Source: Symbiobacteriaceae bacterium | Lineage (GTDB): Bacteria; Bacillota_E; Symbiobacteriia; Symbiobacteriales; Symbiobacteriaceae | Length of the DNA: 11,161 nucleotides | NCBI GenBank assembly: GCA_027356675.1 | Contig: DAHVXO010000159.1 | Location: 1 to 11,161, forward strand | Reading direction: 5' to 3' | Part shown: positions 6,551 through 11,161 of the stretch, piece by piece | Position numbering within the stretch: the stretch's first letter is position 1 | Layout of the letters: every line of letters starts with the position of its first letter | Notes under the pieces: model-generated | Told to the model about the DNA's origin: nothing | What the model saw: only the letters and a program-made list of their open reading frames with translations | Database searches by the model: none | Translations under genes and position numbers: made by a program

Positions 6551-6764
6551 GTAGACTCCCGCGGTACCACCCTGATTGGCCTTGCGGCCCAGCTTTACAC
6601 GGCGATAACGGGCCGGTGCCCGGCGCGGACTCCAGCGCAAGTGCGCCTCGCCCGAGCGGCTCAGGGGTGAGGTTCAGCCGGCCCCGCTACCGCCTCGCAC
6701 TAGCCGGCGGCTCTCTGAAAGGGGGCGGAGGCCTACTGGCTCCCCGTCTTCGCCTCTGCGACAG
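6514..6764 (-). promoter_or_regulatory. T-box leader of leuS, Leu (CUC) specifier
   Basis: The minus-strand leader carries the full T-box signature. The S-turn AGTA follows GCGAAGACGGGGA near 6755-6735. The distal Stem I sequence AGAGAGCCGCCGGCTAGTGC lies near 6715-6695. A specifier loop GAACCTCACC places codon CTC at 6671-6669. The T-box proper, AGGGTGGTACCGCG, is at 6573-6560. Uncharged tRNA-Leu reads CUC and its acceptor end pairs with the T-box bulge, stabilising the antiterminator, so leuS is made when charged tRNA-Leu is scarce. The specifier has one extra C between GAA and CUC compared with the usual layout, but no other Leu codon fits the register. Confidence 0.95.
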
Positions 6765-6772
6765 TGAATAAT

Positions 6773-6801
6773 ATTATGATTCACATCGCTCGGGAAGTCA
6801 A
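6773..6801 (-). promoter_or_regulatory. Promoter of the leuS T-box transcript
   Basis: TTGACT (6801-6796) and CATAAT (6778-6773) have a 17-nt spacer, five of six matches each. Transcription would start near 6766, exactly where the T-box fold begins. The -35 box overlaps the stop codon of the upstream PBP gene. Confidence 0.85.
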
Positions 6802-9164
6802 GGGGGACTCGGCTCCGCCGGCGACACCCCTGGAGTCTCAGACAGTCCTGGTACACCGGGTGCATCCGGCGGCCACTTCGGGAAGAGCCGCTCCCAGATG
6901 GAGGTGCGCTGACAGACCGCCGTGGGCAGTTCGTCCTTGGCGTCCTGCGGCACGTACCGCGGGTTGTACGGATCGGTCGGGTGGGTCACCCGAGGCTGCG
7001 GTCGCTTGATGAACACCCGCTCGACCGGCGCCCCGCTGCACCCGGGCTGCCACAGCTGCCACTGGGTGTAGGTCCCCTTCTTGTCCGGGGTCTGCATGCG
7101 CACCGCAATGGCCTGGGCCTTCACCAGCAGGTCCCCCGCCGTCCGCGGCTCCGTGCCCGCCAGGAAGAGGTCGCTGCCGACCTGATCCGGGGCGCACAGG
7201 TCGCTGGGCAGCATGCCCGTCTGCCGGCAGACCGGTGCACTGATCACGTCGGCAGGCCGGGGCCAGTCGGCGGACGGCTTGGTGACCGCTCCATTCATGA
7301 ACTGGGTCCAGATCTTCACCGGCACGAAGGCGCCCGTCCACTGCAGGTGGTTTTCCGGGTTATCGTAGCCGTTCCAGACCGTGGCGACCAGGTCCGGGGT
7401 GAACCCCACGAACCAGGCGTCCCGGTTATCCTCCGTGGTACCGGTCTTGCCGGCCGCCGGCCAGCCGTGGAATCCGCCCGTAAAGCCATAGGCAGTGCCC
7501 CGGCGCACGACGCCCTTGAGCATATCCAGCATGAGATAATCCACGGCCGCCCGCACCACCTGCCGCTTGTGCGGGCGCGCCTCAAACAGCGTCTGACCAT
7601 CCCGGTCCACGATCTTGGTGATCAGGACCGGATCCACCTTCACGCCCATGTTGGCGATGGCGCTGTAGGCCACCGTCATGTCCATCACGGTCGTGCCCTT
7701 TGTGAGGCCGCCCAGGGCCAGTGCGAGACTCTCGTCTTCCCGGCCGATCGTGGTGAGGCCCATGCCCCGGGCAAACTCAGCCGCCCTGGCCGGCCCGCCG
7801 GCGGCCTGCAGGGCACGCACGGCTATCGGGTTGAGGGACTGCTCCACGCCGTACCGCATGGACTTGAGGCCCAGGTACTTGAAGTCGTAGTTCTGCGGCC
7901 ACACGGTCTTGCCGTCGTTCGACAGCATGACCGGCGCATCATCGAGAATCGTGGCGGGCGACAGGCCGGCGTTCAGGGCCGGAATGTACGCCACCAGCGG
8001 TTTGATGGCAGATCCCGGCTGCCGGTAGGCGTCCGTGGCCCGGTTGAACTCCAGCAGGCCCCGATGCTCCCGTCCGCCCACCATGGCAAGGATCTCGCCG
8101 GTGTGCGGGTCCATGACCAGCATGGCAGCCTGGGGAAGCGGACCCTTGGCGGGCAGGTTGTACTCCTGGTCCGCCCGGGCCATCTGCTCGGTCAAGGCCT
8201 GTTCCGCCAGCCCCTGCAAACGGGAATCCAGCGTGGTGTAGACCTTCAGGCCGGCCTTGGCCACGTTATCCTTGTCCGACAGCTTGATGCCGTACTGTGC
8301 GGCCAGGCCAGGCTTGGCGTCCTGCAACACGCTGATCACGTAATCGATAAAATGCCCACCCGCCATGTCGGCTGCCCGCTGCTTGCTGCCGAGCCGGGGC
8401 TTCTCCGCATGAGCGGAGTCATAGGCCTCCCGGGTCAGGTAACCCTCCTTGAGCATGGCGTTCAGCACGATGTTGCGGCGCTGGAGCGAGTCGTCCGGGT
8501 GCTCATAGGGGTCAAAGTAGGAGGGGCCGTTGATCATACCAGCGAGCTGAGCGGCCTCCGCCACCGACAGGTCGCTGACCTCCTTGGCAAAGAAGGTCTT
8601 GGCCGCGGCATCGATGCCGTAGGCGCCGTGACCAAAGTAGATCTGGTTCAGGTACATCTCCAGGATTTCATCCTTGGTGTAGTGCCGCTCCAACTGAAGA
8701 GCCACCCATGCCTCCTGAAGCTTGCGCTTCAGGGTGACGTCCTGGCTCAGCCAGGCGTCCCGGGCCAGCTGCTGGGTGATGGTGCTCCCGCCCTCCAGGC
8801 GCCCGCCGGGCAAATGCGCCAGATAAAGCGTCGACCGGAAGGCCGCACGCGCCAGGCCCCGCAGGTCGATGCCGCCGTGCTCCCGGAAATCCGGGTCCTC
8901 GATGGCCAGAAACGCCTGCTGCACCTGCTTGGGGATCTGCGAAAGCTTCACCGGCGTCCGGTTCTCGCCGGAATGAAGGCGGAAAGCCTCACTACCCTTG
9001 CGATCATAGATGACGGTGCTGCTATCCCACTCCAGCCGGGTCACGTCTGGCGCCGATGCCACCACCGTGCAACCAGCCAGGATTGCGCCGAGAACCATCA
9101 AGAGAGCCGCCACTGCAAGGATGGGGACTGTGCGTCGCAATCCCTTCTGCTGCTTCGCAGACAT
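6798..9164 (-). CDS. Bifunctional class A penicillin-binding protein (788 aa)
   Basis: Polymerises lipid II and cross-links peptidoglycan outside the membrane. Residues 12-31 form the membrane segment. The GT51 glycosyltransferase domain carries EDPDFREHGGID (89-100, catalytic Glu), GGSTITQQLARD (125-136), RKLQE (147-151) and EMYLNQIYFGHGAYGI (169-184). The transpeptidase domain has SAIK (S385, K388), SLN (443-445) and KTGTTED (573-579). A C-terminal tail of about 120 residues holds four Cys (CRQTGMLPSDLC and two more) and ends in a Pro-rich stretch. ATG 9164 has GGAGGTGA about 5 nt upstream. The membrane segment ends in a perfect lipobox, LAGC (Cys32), unusual for this family. It is transcribed from its own promoter with a 165-nt leader carrying the 93-nt two-hairpin element. 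Paralogue identity (PbpF, PonA and so on) cannot be set from sequence alone. Confidence 0.95.
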   Translation of the reverse strand: MSAKQQKGLRRTVPILAVAALLMVLGAILAGCTVVASAPDVTRLEWDSSTVIYDRKGSEAFRLHSGENRTPVKLSQIPKQVQQAFLAIEDPDFREHGGIDLRGLARAAFRSTLYLAHLPGGRLEGGSTITQQLARDAWLSQDVTLKRKLQEAWVALQLERHYTKDEILEMYLNQIYFGHGAYGIDAAAKTFFAKEVSDLSVAEAAQLAGMINGPSYFDPYEHPDDSLQRRNIVLNAMLKEGYLTREAYDSAHAEKPRLGSKQRAADMAGGHFIDYVISVLQDAKPGLAAQYGIKLSDKDNVAKAGLKVYTTLDSRLQGLAEQALTEQMARADQEYNLPAKGPLPQAAMLVMDPHTGEILAMVGGREHRGLLEFNRATDAYRQPGSAIKPLVAYIPALNAGLSPATILDDAPVMLSNDGKTVWPQNYDFKYLGLKSMRYGVEQSLNPIAVRALQAAGGPARAAEFARGMGLTTIGREDESLALALGGLTKGTTVMDMTVAYSAIANMGVKVDPVLITKIVDRDGQTLFEARPHKRQVVRAAVDYLMLDMLKGVVRRGTAYGFTGGFHGWPAAGKTGTTEDNRDAWFVGFTPDLVATVWNGYDNPENHLQWTGAFVPVKIWTQFMNGAVTKPSADWPRPADVISAPVCRQTGMLPSDLCAPDQVGSDLFLAGTEPRTAGDLLVKAQAIAVRMQTPDKKGTYTQWQLWQPGCSGAPVERVFIKRPQPRVTHPTDPYNPRYVPQDAKDELPTAVCQRTSIWERLFPKWPPDAPGVPGLSETPGVSPAEPSPP

Positions 9165-9181
9165 GAACTCACCTCCACACG

Positions 9182-9274
9182 TTGTGGTTTAGCACGGTCT
9201 TGGCCGGTATGGTCGAGGCCAAGACCGTTTTCGTCAGCAGGGGCTTCGACTGGTCCTGCACGGTCGAACCCCCT
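9182..9274 (-). repeat. Copy 2 of the 93-nt two-hairpin element, in the PBP leader
   Basis: Hairpin 1 (9274-9239) is AGGGG.TTCGAC paired with GTCGAA.CCCCT with a single G-G mismatch. Hairpin 2 (9228-9194) is a perfect 12-bp stem, ACGGTCTTGGCC with GGCCAAGACCGT, and an 11-nt loop. A constant linker containing CGAAAACGG joins them, and AACCACAA closes the element 9 nt before the GGAGG of the PBP gene. The copy lies fully inside the predicted PBP 5' untranslated region (about 9329 to 9165). Copy 1 at 2176-2268 has the same length and orientation. It matches no riboswitch class I can name. Confidence 0.75.
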
Positions 9275-9335
9275 CGATGGGTCAAAGCGACCCCTTTTCA
9301 GCATACCCGTGTTATGTCTACAAGGACTCTCATCG

Positions 9336-9365
9336 AGTATAACGATAACTACTCTTTAACGTCAA
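9336..9365 (-). promoter_or_regulatory. Promoter of the PBP gene
   Basis: TTGACG (9365-9360) and TATACT (9341-9336), five of six matches each, with an 18-nt AT-rich spacer. The AT-rich patch stands out in this GC-rich region. The start point near 9329 gives a leader of about 165 nt. Confidence 0.75.
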
Positions 9366-9398
9366 TGAAGCATGCCTGGAAGCCGTGCAGCGAGACAG

Positions 9399-9428
9399 AA
9401 AAAAAGCCCTGGCGCCAAGCGACAGGGC
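9399..9428 (-). terminator. Intrinsic terminator of the nadD-yqeK-rsfS run
   Basis: On the minus strand, GCCCTG (9428-9423) pairs with CAGGGC (9411-9406); an inner CGC/GCG stem closes the loop and seven T follow (9405-9399). It lies 18 nt after the rsfS stop and separates this run from the PBP transcript. Confidence 0.9.
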
Positions 9429-9446
9429 AGGGTGGACAGATAAGGC

Positions 9447-9809
9447 CTACCCGGCTTCCGTACGGGGTAGCACCACCTCACGGGCGTCGCCCCAGAGCCG
9501 TTCCAGGTTGTAGAAGTGCCGCTCGTCTTCGTGCATCACATGCACCACAACGTCGCCGAAATCCAGAAGAATCCACCGGCCGTTCTGATACCCCTCCATG
9601 TGGTGAAGCAGCAGTCCGTGCTGCTTGGACAACGCACTCTCCACGTTGTCCGCGATGGCCCGAACATGCGTGGTACTGGTGCCTGTGCAGATTACGAAGT
9701 AATCCGCCATGGTGCTAATGGAGCGGATATCTAGAATTCTGACCGCCTGGCCCTTCTTGTCATCGGCAGACAGGGCGGCCATGTGAGCCATGTGGGCGGA
9801 TTCTACCAA
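9447..9809 (-). CDS. rsfS: Ribosomal silencing factor RsfS (120 aa)
   Basis: RsfS (YbeB/Iojap family) binds ribosomal protein L14 (uL14) on the 50S subunit and blocks joining with 30S when nutrients are low. Family hallmarks are clear: DKKGQAVRILDIRSISTMAD (18-36), DYFVICTGTSTTHVRAIADNV (36-56), then GRWILLDFGDVVVHVMHED (77-95) and RHFYNLERLWGDA (97-109). Length is typical. The start is TTG 9809, 9 nt after AAAGGGG; the nearby out-of-frame ATG meets a stop within five codons. It follows yqeK by 165 nt, which is longer than the tight spacing upstream, and it is followed by a strong terminator. Confidence 0.95.
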   Translation of the reverse strand: MVESAHMAHMAALSADDKKGQAVRILDIRSISTMADYFVICTGTSTTHVRAIADNVESALSKQHGLLLHHMEGYQNGRWILLDFGDVVVHVMHEDERHFYNLERLWGDAREVVLPRTEAG

Positions 9810-9844
9810 TCCGGCATTCCCCTTTCAGGTGGAAACGTATGAAT

Positions 9845-9874
9845 TTACTCTACTTTACAGTATTCCATCTGCAT
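9845..9874 (-). CDS. Nine-codon leader-type ORF upstream of rsfS
   Basis: ATG 9874 is preceded by a perfect AGGAGG (9889-9884) with a 9-nt spacer, stronger than the site of rsfS itself. The ORF reads MQMEYCKVE and stops with TAA at 9847-9845, 35 nt before the rsfS TTG. It has no codon run that suggests attenuation. It may be a translated leader peptide, a relic of a lost gene, or a chance ORF behind a conserved SD. Confidence 0.3.
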   Translation of the reverse strand: MQMEYCKVE

Positions 9875-9909
9875 GGCCGGGTTCCTCCTGCGGCGACGCT
9901 GAATCAGCC

Positions 9910-9939
9910 GTTATAACACTTCGCAACCGGCACTGACAT
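9910..9939 (-). promoter_or_regulatory. Weak promoter candidate for rsfS
   Basis: ATGTCA (9939-9934) and TATAAC (9915-9910) with an 18-nt spacer; the -35 is poor (four of six), the -10 is good (five of six). It would give rsfS a promoter independent of nadD-yqeK and would place the nine-codon ORF in its leader. Confidence 0.3.
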
Positions 9940-9974
9940 TGTCGCGGGTTGAAGCCAAATGTACAAGGAATCTT

Positions 9975-10571
9975 TTATGGTTCAATGATGGATGGACTGC
10001 CAGGCGTACGCGCCGCCAAAAGCCAGTTGCGAGCATGAACGGTATAGAGATGAAGCCGCCGACCCCGTACCAACACATATCTGATGGTCTGGTCGAGGGC
10101 CATCAGTAGCGCCCGGTCCAGGTCGGTCTGGGCCGCCGCCCGCACCTCCGCCACCCCCGGGAAGTCCCGGTGCGGTTCGATGTAGTCGGCCAGCCAGATG
10201 ACCCGCTCAAGCACGCTCATGCCCGCCCGGCCAGTGGTGTGCCAGCGGATGGCATCCAGCACGGGGGGAGCGGTCACGAGACCCTGCTCCGCCAGGAGGG
10301 CCGCCGCCACTGCCCCGTGGAGCAGGTGCGGTTGCACCTCCTCCGTCGGGTCGACGATCAGCCTGCGGCTGCGGGCCGCCGCCAGCAACTCAGCGGCGGG
10401 CATGTGTTTGGCGTAGTCGTGGCCCAGGGCGGCGACCTCTGCCTGCGCCACGGGCGCGCCGAACCGGGTGCTTAACTCTCGGGCCGACTCTAGTACGCCA
10501 TAGACATGCTCCAGGCGCTTGCCCTGAATCTGTCGGGCCACAGCAGCCTCCAAGGCGCTCAAACGGTCCAT
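9975..10571 (-). CDS. yqeK: YqeK-type HD-domain hydrolase (198 aa), diadenosine tetraphosphatase
   Basis: YqeK proteins are HD-superfamily enzymes that cleave Ap4A symmetrically to two ADP with a metal centre, removing a stress-linked dinucleotide made by aminoacyl-tRNA synthetases. Ligand candidates are H22 (KRLEHVYGV), H51-D52 (GHDYAKHMP), H85 (LLHGAVAA), H111 (IRWHTTGRAGMS) and D129 (LADYIEPHRDFPGV); the last two blocks are strongly family-specific. The C-terminal TIRYVLVRGRRLHLYTVHAR also matches. ATG 10571 has GGAGGG 7 nt upstream and lies 23 nt after the nadD stop, so the two are one operon. The reading frame stays open through nadD upstream, but the extra residues have no homology-like pattern. 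The protein should be cytosolic. Confidence 0.95.
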   Translation of the reverse strand: MDRLSALEAAVARQIQGKRLEHVYGVLESARELSTRFGAPVAQAEVAALGHDYAKHMPAAELLAAARSRRLIVDPTEEVQPHLLHGAVAAALLAEQGLVTAPPVLDAIRWHTTGRAGMSVLERVIWLADYIEPHRDFPGVAEVRAAAQTDLDRALLMALDQTIRYVLVRGRRLHLYTVHARNWLLAARTPGSPSIIEP

Positions 10572-10594
10572 GGCCGTCCCTCCGTTCAACCGTC

Positions 10595-11161
10595 TCACGG
10601 CAAGTACAGCCGGTGCTCTTGAATGTAATCGGCCACCGCGTCGGGGACCAGATACCGCAAGGGATAGCCCTGCGACGCCAGGTCCCGCAACTCCGTGGCC
10701 GCGACGTCGACGCCCGGGATCTCGCAGAACCGAATCCGCCGGACCAGCTCCGGGTCCAGGGCCGCCAGTGCGGCGTCGCGCCGGTCGACGCAATACCCGG
10801 GCCGACTCACGACCACGAAGTCCGTCAGACCCAGCAAGGTCCGGTAGTCATACCAGGTATGAATCTCTACCAGGCTGTCCATGCCGATAATCAATGCGAT
10901 CTGCCAATCCGGCCGCTGCGCCTGAAGCGCCCGCACCGTGTCGATGGAGTAGGATGGGCCGGTCCGCGCAAGTTCCAGGTCGGAGAAGCCAAACCGGGGG
11001 TTGTCCGCGATGGCGGCGCGCACCATCGCCGCCCGGTGCTCGGCGGCGGTGACCGACCGGCTGGGCTTATGGGGCGGCTGGCGGTTGGGCATGAAGAGCA
11101 CCCGGTCCAGACCTGCCAAGTGCAATGCGCCCTCGGCGGCCGCCAGGTGCCCGAGATGGAT
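10595..11161 (-). CDS. nadD: Nicotinate-nucleotide adenylyltransferase, 5' end cut by window
   Basis: NadD transfers AMP from ATP to nicotinic acid mononucleotide, giving deamido-NAD in NAD biosynthesis. The visible 188 residues begin inside the nucleotide-binding motif (IHLGH, of the usual GTFDPIHLGH), so only about 12 residues are missing past the right edge. Also present are FMPNRQPPHKP (family P-loop-like region), GPSYSIDTV, IIGMDSLVEIHTWY and, at the C-terminus, RYLVPDAVADYI. The usual ISSTxIR motif, which contacts ATP phosphates, reads VAATELR: the Ser residues are replaced by Ala, while Thr and Arg remain. This may be a tolerated variation. yqeK follows after 23 nt. Confidence 0.95.
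   Translation of the reverse strand: MHLGHLAAAEGALHLAGLDRVLFMPNRQPPHKPSRSVTAAEHRAAMVRAAIADNPRFGFSDLELARTGPSYSIDTVRALQAQRPDWQIALIIGMDSLVEIHTWYDYRTLLGLTDFVVVSRPGYCVDRRDAALAALDPELVRRIRFCEIPGVDVAATELRDLASQGYPLRYLVPDAVADYIQEHRLYLP

Noticed and set aside
4203..6554. A very long open frame on the plus strand opposite leuS
   Set aside because: It mirrors leuS codon by codon, has a low-complexity His/Arg/Leu/Gly-rich translation without motifs, and leuS itself is unmistakable. Long antisense frames are common in GC-rich genes.
9233..9280. tRNA-like T-arm (GGGGGTTCGACC) in the repeated element
   Set aside because: The TTCGA resembles a T-loop, but no acceptor, D or anticodon arm can be drawn around it.
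6981..9359. A long open frame on the plus strand opposite the PBP gene
   Set aside because: Same reason: antisense shadow of a GC-rich gene, no recognisable domain and no start signal.
1..11161. CRISPR arrays, transposases, rRNA or tRNA genes
   Set aside because: None found on either strand: no regularly spaced direct repeats, no transposase motifs, no cloverleaf.

Overview
The window is a GC-rich stretch that reads as chromosome of a high-GC Gram-positive bacterium. The evidence is a leucyl-tRNA synthetase gene preceded by a T-box leader, strong purine-rich ribosome binding sites, GTG/TTG starts, and the conserved Firmicutes neighbourhood nadD - yqeK - rsfS ... leuS ... comEA. A Symbiobacterium-like lineage is my best guess from general character, but this is inference only. 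All genes but one run on the minus strand, so the biological order runs from the right edge to the left edge.

Right part (11161 to 9400): a housekeeping run of nadD (cut by the right edge), yqeK and rsfS. The run ends in a clear intrinsic terminator. A 165-nt gap between yqeK and rsfS holds a nine-codon ORF with a very good Shine-Dalgarno and a weak promoter candidate.

Middle (9370 to 3966): a bifunctional class A penicillin-binding protein gene with its own promoter and a 165-nt leader containing a two-hairpin element. Then comes leuS with promoter, T-box with a CUC (Leu) specifier, and terminator. leuS converges on a short plus-strand gene across a perfect 14-bp hairpin.

Left part (3911 to 1), an accessory insertion between leuS and comEA: a plus-strand gene for a degenerate nucleotide-binding domain resembling the nucleoside 2-deoxyribosyltransferase/TIR-like group; a divergent gene for an all-TPR protein; a 41-codon gene for a small exported peptide; a metallophosphatase; a three-BON-domain protein; and the first 177 codons of comEA.

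The most interesting signals are two. First, a 93-nt element is present twice in the same orientation (2176-2268 and 9182-9274, 77 of 93 identical without gaps). Each copy stops just before the Shine-Dalgarno of a gene. It folds into two hairpins on the coding strand, with one compensatory C-G to U-A pair change and one G-C to G-U change, so it looks like a structured 5'-leader RNA or a short dispersed repeat. Second, a TPR protein gene is followed by a tiny secreted-peptide gene, an architecture reminiscent of Rap/Phr (RRNPP) peptide signalling, and that peptide gene carries one of the two elements.
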